DNA from: Cryptomeria japonica | Taxonomy: Eukaryota; Streptophyta; Pinopsida; Cupressales; Cupressaceae | Length of the DNA stretch: 64,000 nt | NCBI RefSeq assembly: GCF_030272615.1 | Contig: NC_081414.1 | Span: forward strand, 817,418,396-817,482,395 | Direction of reading: 5' to 3' | Shown: positions 47,318 to 58,600 of the stretch, piece by piece | Position numbering within the stretch: position 1 is the stretch's first letter | Layout: every line of letters starts with the position of its first letter | Position numbers and translations under genes: made by a program | Notes under the pieces: model-generated | Seen by the model: the letters and a program-made list of their open reading frames with translations, nothing else | Told to the model about the DNA's origin: nothing | Database searches by the model: none

Positions 47318-49004
47318 TGTGTAGGGGAAAAAGCGAGACTAGGTTAACATGCCCTAATCCTACCTTTTGACACACATTACAGAATACGAAAGAGCCTAGA
47401 GGTATCACACAATTGGCTACTTCTTCTTGTGAAAGAGAGAGCCACGGGCTACCTATTAGGATTTCTATTCCTTTGTTGCAATTGAAAGATGAAATGATGC
47501 AAGTTCAATCCCTAACCCCAAAGTGCAAGTATGAACTAATAACGAGATTGCAGAATTGAACTTAAACAATGGAAAGCTGTAAACACAAGGACAAGACAAG
47601 AACGCAAATGCGTACCCGAAATTAAAATCTGACTGAAAATGTTCGGGACGGAGGCGCGGGCGCCACTGTCCTAATTCTGCCCCTGAAACTGCTCCGGAAA
47701 CTACTGTTTTGCACTCTGGAAAAGCTGTCAAAAATGCTGAAAATGCTGTCTGTCAGGAGGACCAGGGCGCCCAGCGCCCCTGTCCCAGGGACCAGGGCAC
47801 CCAACACCCCTATCCTGGCAGGACCAGGGCACCCCACGCCCCTGTCCTGATCTTTTGCTTTGAGATTTGGTGTGAAGTTCGGTCTCCGTCTGCTTCTTCT
47901 GGATCTGTCACCTGCGGCTTCGTCCGAGTCTCGAAACCTGCACTTATATCTGAAAAGGGTATGGGTGGCTATATAGGGTTTTGCCTTAGTCAAACCCCCG
48001 CTTCGGTGATTTCCACCTCCACGAATAGCCAAGTTGTATTGTAAAATGTATTGTGTGTGCAGACCTAGTGTGTGTGCAAGGTCCTTAAATGCAAGAAAGC
48101 AAACTAGAGCAACCTAGAAAGTAAACCCTAATTGCTTGTAAATGATAATGTAAATGCTCTAAATCAAGATGCAAAGTGATCTAAAGCATGAATAAAGGAT
48201 ATATTGAAGCTTATGCAAAGACATGAAAACAACATGAAATCATACCCAACCCCAAGGGAGGGGTACAAGCCAATCTTCAGTTGGTAATCTCCTATTGCTC
48301 TTCAATGTCTTCAAAGCCCTAAATGTATGAATGAAATTGATGAATGCTTGATGGATGGATGGTGAATGTTGTTGAAGTCTTCAAAGATCTGCTCTTTTGC
48401 TGCATAGAAGGTCCTTGAAAACAAAAATCGGATCCCTTCAAATGAAGAAAGAGAGCTCTTATATATGAAACCCTAGGTCTTAATTTCGACTTTTGGCCGA
48501 CCTAGAGATTGAATATCCTGCCAATTTCTTGGGGTTAAGCTTTATTGTATGATTGGATCGCGCTCCTAAAATTTCGGGAAAAATGTCCGGGACCATGTGC
48601 ACTCCGGGCGCCATGGTCCTCTCCGGGCGCCATGGTCCCGACAACTTTTCACCAAATTTTCAGGGCCATCGGATATGATGATTTTAGAGAGAATCCCGAA
48701 GTTATAGGTGATTTCAAGATGTTTTGACCCCCGAAATCAAGCCCCCAAGTTTGAAATAGGACCTAATTAGGGTTTTTGATTAAATGATGTATAGGAGGAA
48801 TAAAATGAAAAGGGCACACTTTAATGAAAGGGCCCAACTTTATGATGTGGAAGATGATGAAATAGAACCTTAGACCTAATTAATTTGATTAATTAAGTGC
48901 TAAAAGGGAAATGTAATGCAAAATGCAAAATGCGCCAAGGCGGGTGCTAAACTAGGTGTGAAATTGTACCACCCTAGTAAGTGCGTACAATTTACGACGC
49001 TACA
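47318..49004 (-). mobile_element. 5' LTR of the Tat-like element
   Basis: It has the same 1,687-bp length and ends as 40,793-42,479. The GC-rich palindromic units recur at about 47,757-47,850 and 48,608-48,639, with several substitutions. As the 5' LTR it would hold the promoter. Confidence 0.93.
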
Positions 49005-50231
49005 GCTGGGTAAGGGAATCACAGAGACTAACATTCTCTACTTGGAGCTTTTCCAAATGACAGATTTTCTTAATAAATTCTATGGATATTGCTTTGGAAG
49101 TCTCCTCCATCATTCTGACTTTGTCAGATGCCGTGGCACTTTGGAGACTAACGTCGATGGCCTGTAGTGCGTAGTCATCAGGTCTCACCTAAGATTCTGG
49201 CTTGTCAACCTTGGGAACTAGATTTGCAAAGTAGAGGCAATCCCTTTGCTCATTGAAATGTGTTTGTAAATGAGAGCAGGCACGACGAGCACCTTCCTTC
49301 TCCTTTTTCTTGCTAGTCTTACTCCAGCTGGCAATTCTATCATAAACAACCTGTTGCTGGAACTCATCTGGATGATTGATGGTTTGACCTATAAAAACTA
49401 CATCGGGAGGGACTGTAGAGGGGAAATGCAAAAAAGAGGTAGCGAAAGAAGGTTGGATGGGATGGGTCACAGCCAACGAGGAAAATAATGGGATAAAAGG
49501 GGAACCCACTAACGGGAAAGGGCCAGAAGACGCTGTGCCCATAGCCTGGGGAGATGACTCTTCAAAACCTAGCCTATGCGACACAAGGACTGCTTCTGAT
49601 GCGGGTGATTGAAAAGCTGTGGATATGGAAGCTACGTCTGGGAATGAGACAGAAGCCTGTATGAGCACCTCTTGGGGATTAACCGGCGTACCCATCGGGG
49701 CTAAAGTGAGAGCGGTAGGAACTGAGGTTTGCATGATAGTCATGGCACTAGTACATTCGGAGCTGATTTCTGACTGCTGTTTATCGGATTTGTGATGAAT
49801 TTTTGTCAGAATGCTGACAAAATCAACCGTCAAAAACTCATCATCGGATTGGTCGATGATGCCATGCCCATCAAAAATACAACAATCCAATGCACTCTGC
49901 TGATAGTCAAAGAAGTTATCGGAATCAGTAGATTTAATCACAAAGCCGACGGTGATTTAGAACTTTGCATCGACGATGATGTTTTTTATTTGACGATTGT
50001 GTCATCGGTCCATTCGGAGACATCGACGACCGTCTGACTACGAAGTGTCATCGCACGTACAACATCCTCATCAAATTTTTGTGTGGTTTGAGTCAGAAGT
50101 GGGATGACTCTAGAACATTTCACTGACAAGAACGATGTATGTCCACCGATTACATTGTTAGTTGAAAGCTTGGTATTCATCATAATTCTGACGATGATAA
50201 TTTTTATCAAAAAAAAATTATTATTATCCAA
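49005..50231 (-). pseudogene. Coiled-coil coding sequence, 5' part (split by gypsy element)
   Basis: A 250-codon frame (49,941-49,189) is rich in Ser, Pro and Thr (FPLVGSPFIPLFSSLAVTHP) and ends with a Lys/Glu stretch (KTSKKKEKEGARRAC). A single TAG (49,189) separates it from an in-frame continuation, RPDDYALQAIDVSLQ to SLTQ, at the gypsy insertion. Another frame (50,231-49,986) upstream may be the N-terminus after a frameshift. The protein would have a disordered N-terminal half and a coiled-coil C-terminal half. I do not recognise it. Confidence 0.5.
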
Positions 50232-50332
50232 TCATTGATATGTACAGCAAATCATATCCTATCCCCACCACCTACCAGTAGGGGCATAGGTTTGAGGCTA
50301 ATATGAGGTGCATGGTTTCAAGCTAATATGAT

Positions 50333-50791
50333 CAGGCACACCATGGTTGAGATGGTCCAACTCCCCAGTCTCACTCTACGACTAAGCTAATGCCATATCT
50401 AAATCAAACACATCTCAAATACATCATCGGTGGAAAGCTACAAAATGCCATTTTCATACATAAGCAAGACATACACAATTGGGTACAATCACCAAGAGAA
50501 TGGTAAAAAGTGTGTTTGAGATCACTGTCCTAATTGTGGTGTGGTCATGAAGAGATCATCATAAATTTGTCAACCTCTTCGTGACCACACCACAATTAGG
50601 ACAATGATCTCAAACACACTTTGTTCTCTTGGTGATTGTGCCCAATTGTGTATGTCTTGCTTATGTATGAAAATGGCATTTTGTATCTTTCCACCGATGA
50701 TGTATTTGAGATGTCTTTGATTTAGATATGGCATGAGCTTAGTCATAGAGTGAGACTATGGAGTTGGACCATCTCAACCATGGTGTGCCTG
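50333..50791. mobile_element. Long-arm foldback (hairpin) element
   Basis: Positions 50,333-50,554 and 50,575-50,791 are near-perfect inverted repeats of about 220 bp around a 20-base loop. Terminal bases are CAGGCACACC and GGTGTGCCTG. The left arm has a few extra bases (GGTAAAA-type) relative to the right. It encodes no protein. It may be a MITE-like foldback element. Transcripts would fold into long double-stranded RNA. Confidence 0.85.
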
Positions 50792-50839
50792 CATATGTAT
50801 ATAGTTCTGTGTATTCATTAAAGATTTTCATTTAATTTT

Positions 50840-51598
50840 GAGCATTTTGGTTAGCAAATCAGGGGTGCACTTTACATTCTTTTTGTTATCCAATTCACTT
50901 ACTTTAGCTCTGTTTCTTTCTTCAGATTTGGGGTCTAGAGCTCCTCCCTAAGCAAAGATTGTTGGTTTTGTCTCCCCTGCTTTGGTTGGAGAGTTTCTTG
51001 CTATCTCTGGTAGTTAGACCACAAAGTTCAGCTTTTCTTAGATTCATTAAGCTTTTTATTTGTTGTGTAGTGTCTTTCTTGATATGCTTGATTAAGATAG
51101 TGTTTAATCTTTGATTTGCTAACCCTAATGACTAACATTTGTTTCTTATGCTTCTCTTTGTGTGTGTAGTAATCAAATAGGTTTTTCTAACTATCCTTCT
51201 TTTTGCAGAGCGTCATATACATATATATATTATGTATATATTTATATATCTACATATACATATATGACCAAATCCTATATATCATTTGGTTTGATTTTAT
51301 TATTGGTTGTTTTCACATATGATATTATTATAATACCTAATGTTATATCCCTATTTACAATTACAATTCGCAACTAAATCTTTTATTCAAATCTACAATA
51401 TGAAACACAGAGTTTTACTAGAAGAACACAATTAACCTTATCTCCTTTAGATAATATCACAAGCAACTACCTGCAGAAAAATGCAATAATCCGCAATGGT
51501 TCAAATCCACTTCCAGGATTCACTAAAATGCTTCATTTCAGTTTTCTACCTTAGTGTTTATAGGTGGAAAGCTTGAGGTTCAATGTTGAACTTGGTTC
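50840..51598. other. Unassigned sequence
   Basis: No supported gene. It holds a TA-rich run at about 51,218-51,266. Confidence 0.4.
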
Positions 51599-51622
51599 CT
51601 CTGATACCATATGTAATATTCC
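51599..51622 (-). mobile_element. LTR end plus primer-binding site on the minus strand
   Basis: The minus strand reads GGAATATTACA then ATGGTATCAGAGGAACC, i.e. an LTR terminus followed by a tRNA-Met primer-binding site (51,599-51,609). The LTR extends rightwards for an undetermined distance. Confidence 0.55.
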
Positions 51623-54600
51623 ATTAATTCTATACTTAAAGAAAATAAATTGTGATCTATATTAAGATAAAAAATTGAGCATTTCAAAATAAAACATAAC
51701 TACTTCAATTGAAGGAGAAAACAAACTAAATGTTCTTCAACATAATAAGAATCTAACTAATTTATCTAAAAGGAAGGTAATATTTTAATGATTAAAAACA
51801 TTGAACAAATATTATTAAGATAATCAATATGAGAAAGGAATTCAAATGGCAAGTTTCATTTTGGAGGGAAGAGATAAAGGTTCAGAGGTTACAATTCATT
51901 TAACTTTCCAACTAAAACTTTTTGTATCAAGCCTTGACACAGTTTGGAATAGCGAGAGCATCATCAAGGGCTTCTCCATTCAATGGTAGACTTTCCAGTC
52001 TCCCATGCCCCTTCCAATTGGAAGAGACCCAACCCTTCATGAGGGTGCATTCTAAGGATTGGGCCTCTTTTACATCTGGCCATCTGATCTTGGTGTTCAA
52101 AACCTACACGCAACTAGTCAATCACACACTATAGGTAACCCCTAACTACTATGACCATCTGAAAAGTAGGTGTATCTAGTTCATGTGATCTAACAATCAC
52201 TTAGATAAAGCATCACCATCTTGTCCAAGGTTTTAACATTGCAAGAACCAATGTGTTGTTAGTGTTCACCTCCCTTGCTCGACTTGTACATCCAATTCTT
52301 GAGCTCAACAAACTCACTAGTTACCAACCATCTAAACAAGCCATCTGCTTAATGTGTACTAACAATAATGGTTATTAACAATCATTATATGATGAATAGC
52401 ATACACTTGAGCCAAATAACTCACTGGTTTACTAACCAACTATCTGGCGAACTGCTTAATGTCTACTAAGAATAACGGTCATAAATGACCATCATAAGAT
52501 AATTAACATACGCTTGAGTCAGTTGATTCATTGGTTACAAAACTTCTAGGTTTAGCTGATCCAATTCATTACATAACACTCTCGTGTCTACTGACATTAA
52601 CAGTTTACAAGGACCTTCATGGGATTGTGACATAACCTAACAAGCCAACTGCTACGAATCCCTTATCTCTAACAAGCTTCAACTATCATCATGGAATTAA
52701 ACCTAATACTACATTGGTTCCCTTATTATGGTATCAATGAAAATGATGATATCTTCCAAAGATAGATGGCTTCTATGATTTAATCTCTCAAATCAAGATA
52801 TTTTACTTAATTTAGATTTGATGCTCAACGGGATCCACAACCTACACCTTCAGTTTATGTCCTAGCATGTCAATGCAAGGAGGAAGGTTTATAAGAAAAG
52901 GACTACATGTAATAGTCAAAGGTTTAATTCAAATTTTGAATGAGAGGTTTACCTCTTCGATGAAGGAGTTTCATAAAAATATGAAGAGAATCCATAAGGA
53001 CATTTACAAAGCACCTCATGCCAACACCATGCAAACCACATGCAGAGTTTAGGCATGATAGAAGTTAGCATCAAAGCTTCTGGAGAGAAATTGTCATAGT
53101 CATAACAGTAGATATCCACATTTGGAGGTAGGGTTTTCAGAACCCTATTTTATAATTTTTAGTATCTTATTGTTTAAATCATGTATTGGATATGCCTACA
53201 GTAATGATTCAAACAAAAGTCTGGTTAAAGGAGAAATCTGATTATTTATAAAAAATAATATACTTTCAGCTTTGTGTTATGACAACATCTATAAGTTTGT
53301 CAATGCTTTCTTTCTCACCATAAGGGTTCCACATATTATTTAAAAGGGTTGATTGTCTTGCTAGATTTTCTTTTTCCTTGAAGTGAGCAAATCCGTAGGT
53401 CTCTTTTGTTCCCTAGGATAGCTTAGAATGTATAGTCATGCAAAAGTCATTTAGTGAAATCATCAAGAGTTTTTAATCCCAAAACAAATCTCAATCATAA
53501 ATAGAAAAGGTGCAATAGTAGGATTGACACAAACTAGATAAAGATCAAGTACGGGAAGCAGTGAGCAAGGTCTTTTACATATAGGGTAATAAAAGTAATG
53601 AATAGTGACCCAAAATTATTCAAAAGCTCAAGAAATAGAGCAAGCTTGAGAGTCAAATTCAAAAGACAAAGACATAATGTGATCATTGAGTAGTGATCTA
53701 AAATTCAAATTATAGCAAGGTATTGTGACTATAAGATAGAAACCATCCTAGGAGCCTCCAATATATCAAAAGTTGAGAAAGTAGCAAGCTTACTGTACAA
53801 AGACAGTGATCACTATAAAGTTGTAGTCAAGTTCAAAGCATTGATTTGTGGGAACAAAGGGTTTCATATGGGGATAGAGCAGTCTCATGAAATATCATGA
53901 TAGTCATAATCATAATCTAAAGAGTAGTCAAATCTTCATGATAGATTGGTGATAGTGTAGTCATTCATTAATTGTTTTGGACATTTCAAGCTATATTTTC
54001 CTAATAGATGGTCAAGTATAGAACAACAACACTCAGAAAATATAGTCTAGAGAGATTGCAGTCTACAGTAAAGCTAGTAGGTAGTCATACCTAGTACCAA
54101 ATAAAATGACAGTAATCAAGTCTACTGAGTGAAAAAGAGCAGTGTATAAGTTTCTAAAAGGTCTTTTCAAACCTTAACAACAAATAACACATTATTGTTG
54201 CAGCATTGTCAAAACTTGACAAGAAAAACACCTTATAACCTCAAGAGGCATAGTAGTCATAGGGCAACTCTTCTCAAATGTGCAACTCAATACAATAAAT
54301 AATCTTAGTTTGCAGCCCTATAGCATCATAATGCAGTCCTTGACCAAGTATGCATACAAGTAACATCTAGTTCTATTAAGGCACAAGCATCAAAGTCAGA
54401 GGTTATGACAACTAGTCAAAAACATCAAGTACAAAAAGGTTAGTCTTAGTCACTAGAACACAATTTGCAACATGCATTAGGAGTTGTCCTCCTTACAAAT
54501 AGTGCAACATTAAAAAGGTGTTATCAAAGCTACAACCATAATTCAAAGAGGAAGCTTACAAAGATAGGACAAAGCTAGGTAAAGTCATAAGTCAAGGCAA

Positions 54601-54747
54601 ATTCATAGTTGAAACTCAGTCCAAAAAAGTGAAGAAGTGCAACAAATGACATGAGAAGTCTAAAGAAGCATTACAGAAATCATGAGTCAAGGATTAATGA
54701 AGAGATTTTTGCATCCATGATACAATCCTTAAAAGCATCCATGATAC
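51623..54747. other. Unassigned sequence, probably decayed retroelement
   Basis: It is AT-rich and has no long frame. The first part may be LTR sequence of the minus-strand element ending at 51,612. The stretch 53,500-54,700 is rich in AGTCATA and CAAAG words without clear periodicity. Nothing codes. Confidence 0.35.
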
Positions 54748-54986
54748 AATCTCAAACACACTTTTTATCGTTCTCTTGGTGATTGTGCCCAATTGCATAT
54801 GTCTTGCTTATGTATGAAAATGGCATTTTGTAGCTTTCCATCAATGATGTATTTGAGATGTCTTTGATTTAGATATGGCATGAGCTTAGTCGTAGAGTGA
54901 GACTAGGGAGTTGGACCATCTCAACCATGGTGTGCCTGCATATGTATATAGTTTTGTGTATTCATTAAAGATTTTCATTTAATTTT
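54748..54986 (+). repeat. Single-arm copy of the foldback element
   Basis: It is a direct repeat of 50,597-50,839 and includes the sequence beyond the hairpin end up to TTCATTTAATTTT. Only one arm is present. The shared 48 bp outside the inverted arm shows that the repeat unit is larger than the hairpin itself. Confidence 0.85.
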
Positions 54987-55656
54987 AATCAACTAAAGAG
55001 CAATATTCATGACTTACAAGTAATAAAAAAACTTACAAGGATGAGGTATATTCATTACTTACAAGTAATAGAAAAACTTACAAGGATGAGTCATATTCAT
55101 AACTTTTGCAGTCCTACCTTGGATATCAACACTAGAAGCAACTCATATTGTTTGTATACAGACAAGACAATATGGGAGTTTATTATACCCAGCAACTTGT
55201 TGTGTTGTTGTTCGTGTTGGCTCTGTTGGACCCTGCAATTAAGATTCAATATACATTACTCAATAAGATTAACTATGCAACATAATGAAATATTGAAAAG
55301 TGTGTTATCTTGTTGAGCTTTGCTTAGTTTCAAGAATAGTTTAATATTCGCTACTTAACAAGGCCAACCATGTGAAGGTGGAAGCTCATTTGCCCCCCCC
55401 CCCCTAACATCACTCTAAATTCCCCGTTAACATATTATAACATTCATTCATTCATTCTTCCTACCATTAATAAAATATAGCATTCATTCATTAATATCAC
55501 ATAACGTTCATTAACACAACATTGATTAACATTGTTTAACACGCAACATTCATCAGTTTTAATTAACACATATCATCCATAACCATTAATTAGCACATAA
55601 TTACATTCACTAACACATAAAAATCAGTTATTATCAAATAAGTTAGATTACAATCA
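54987..55656. other. Unassigned sequence left of the TNP2 gene
   Basis: It contains a short tandem duplication (TTACAAG...AATAAAAAAACTTACAAGGATGAG type, 55,014-55,090), a run of C residues at about 55,391-55,404 and ATTCATT-rich sequence. No gene is supported and no CACTA-type terminal repeat was found. Confidence 0.4.
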
Positions 55657-58600
55657 TTTCTTTCTTTGTTTTTTCTTTGAAGCTATGAAAAGACTAAGTG
55701 GAACATCAGTTTCTTCATCATTTCCCCCCTCTGTAGATGTTCCACCAAATGCTCATGATCTCGATGTATGCCTAGTCCTATATTGAGGATGAGGACACTG
55801 AAGCGAAGGAGGGTCCTCTGCAATAACAAAGAAATGGGTTAAATTAAAAAAAAAATTAATTATTGTTACAAGTATTTCATTAATTTAGAGAACATAATTG
55901 TTGTGCTCTTTACCTGATGGGGCCACATCATTTTGTGTAGCCTCAACCTCAACATGTTGAACACCCTCTAGATCATCCAACTTTTTTATGCGAAATTTAT
56001 GACCATTGTAGCACATAGCGTTGTGGTGTTTGACCTGCGATATGTCAAACATGTAAAACAATTTGCATTGTGAGTTGATAAACATATGGGTGATTAATAA
56101 ATTTATACGTACCTATTTATCTCTTAAACCATATGCTAAGTCAATTTCCCTTTAGGTAACATTGGAATCTCCATTACTATGTGCTTCTTTAACCAATGAA
56201 GCCACACCTTCCCATGTTAACGTGCATCTAGAATGTTGACAATGTTCAATCCATACCGTCATCCAATCAAGATTGTTTGCAATATACAAATGTAGTGCAT
56301 CCCACTCTCAACCAACTATACAAAAAATAAATAGATGTCTTACAATCGATTTAATTTGAAGATTAAGAATTAATTAACTACAATAACATCTTAAAATTAC
56401 CTCTCACTGTAAAGTGGAAAATCGAACCCTAGGTGTTCCCCCCACTCCAAGGAGAAAGGAGGTCACTAGGATTGATGGTTTTCACTTAGGAGAGACTTTA
56501 CATTCAAAAGAGGGGTTGAAACTCACAAGATCCAATCCCACACAATGCAAGATTGAATTCTAAATGAGTTTCAAGGGTTGAGAAAGCAAGGATACCCTCT
56601 TTTGTAAAGAATGTAGATAGAAGGATTGAACTAGGAGTGTATGTGAAAGTAAGAAAGATTTTCTTGTAGATAGAGATAGAGACATAGGATGAAGCTATGG
56701 ACCTAGAATTAGTAGTAAAATGTCGAGACGATGTTGTCCTGCAAGTTTGAGCGAAAGTTGACGGGACGATGGCGCCCGAAGTGCACACAGTCCTCCGAAA
56801 AATCTGCGAAATGAAGGGGGATCTGTTCGTCTCTGCACAAGGATTCAAGATCTTCAATTACAGCCACATACCTGCAACCTACACACAGAAAAGAGAGGAC
56901 GATTAGGGGGTTAGGGATTAGGGGTTTGCCTTTAGGTCAAACCCCAGTTTTGGAATTAACCAAGAAATGAGAATGTTGTAAATGTAAATGTTTGTAATGT
57001 AATCAAGTACTGATACCTTTTTGTAAGAATGTTTGTATTCTTACATGTGAAGGTGTAATGATGTTGTATGTTGTAGGTTGTAAGTGATCTCCTCTTCAAT
57101 GGTTGAATCCTTGTCTTGAATGCAACAACTAGCCTTGAATGGAGACCTAGAATGCTCAATTGCTTGAAGGAATGCTTGAATGCTTGAATGTTTGAATGTT
57201 TGCCTATCGCTTCCACCTCTTGTACGCATATGTTCTTCCTTTTCAAAATGGGAGAGGAAATGTAGTTTATATACTTGTCAATTAGGGTTAGGAGACTAAT
57301 TTTTCTGACCTTAGGCCGACCTAGAAACATTATTTTCCAAATTGCAAACTTGAAGATCCGATGCCCAGCAAGGGACCGGACCCAAAATAGGGCTAGGGAC
57401 CAGGGCACTAGGTGCCATGGTCCTAAAGGACCAGGGTGCTGGGCACCATGGTCCCACCTCCCGGGACAGCAGGGTGCAAGGAGGATCAGGCCAAGGTGCA
57501 GAAAGATGTAGTTTTTGATGTCATAAACAAGTTTCGGGGTCTCCATTCAGGTTCAACGTTGCGCCACCATCGTGAAGACCCAAATGCAGTCAAAATTGCA
57601 AGTGTCACAATTTTAGGATGCTACACTCACTTTCCTCAATCTACCTTTCCCCGTCAAGTACTCCCCTTCGAATTTGTTAATGGTGTTGGGATCCCAAATG
57701 TGATCCACATGGATCTTTGCTGCAAACTTAGGAAGATATTCAGAAATGTACACCATAGTCTGGTATACCATATATCCCTCCACCATAGAACCCTTAGGAT
57801 GTCGAACCAAACCCTTCAAAAATTTCAAGTGCCTCTCAACCATCCACATTGACCTAGTGTGTATAGGTCCACACAATTCAATCCCCTCAACTTGATGTAT
57901 GAGGTAGTGTTCTTGTGCATTGAAAAAAGCTAGAGGTTGACACTTTTGCATTTCACACATTAAATGAGGAATTTTTCTCTTCTAATATTTTATATTGTCT
58001 TTATGGATTTCTTTACATGACAACCACCTACAAGGTATTGAAGATGCAAAAAAAATATTACATAACAAGTAAAACAAATTGCAAATATAATATCTATACA
58101 ATGAACTAAACAAATATCACTACTTACCTCATGTATTTTCCAAGATCATATATGACTTGCTTGACATTATTGTCAAAGTCATCTGGGAGAGATAGAGGTA
58201 GAACATACTACAACAATTATAAAATTATCTTTTCATTTTTTTGTAACATAATGAAAATTACATGTACGCGCAATACTTAAATACATACTAAAAATACAAG
58301 AACATGAATTACCTTAATAAAGGTATGCCAATCATGCGTTTTCATCCCTGGCTCAAATTCACTTTTCTTTGATATGAGATTGTTTATGTTCGCAGCAAAT
58401 CCTGTGGGAAATCAAATTTTTCGTATGACTTCTTTTATAGCATTGCTTTGCTAGTCCATTAATAACCAAGGAAGCTCACTTATATTAATCTGGTCTCCAT
58501 GGCTATTTGATTGAATGACATTATCATTACATGATTGGAATCCTGAATGTCACTACATATTTTGACAATTTTTTCTTTGTCACGCCTTCCATCCCATATT

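Larger units (their letters stand above)
40793..49004 (-). mobile_element. Complete non-autonomous Ty3/gypsy element, Tat/Ogre-like
   Basis: This 8,212-bp element has two 1,687-bp LTRs, a 5-bp target duplication GCTGG, a primer-binding site, a polypurine tract and one long ORF on the minus strand. The internal region (about 4.84 kb) has no reverse transcriptase, RNase H or integrase, so movement would need enzymes from a related autonomous element. The two LTRs have equal length and differ by scattered substitutions, implying a fairly recent insertion. The element splits a coiled-coil coding sequence whose frame rejoins exactly when the element and one target copy are removed. Confidence 0.93.

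Noticed and set aside
50333..50791. microRNA precursor gene
   Set aside because: The arms are far longer and more perfectly paired than a typical precursor, and I cannot see a mature miRNA. A foldback element is the simpler call.
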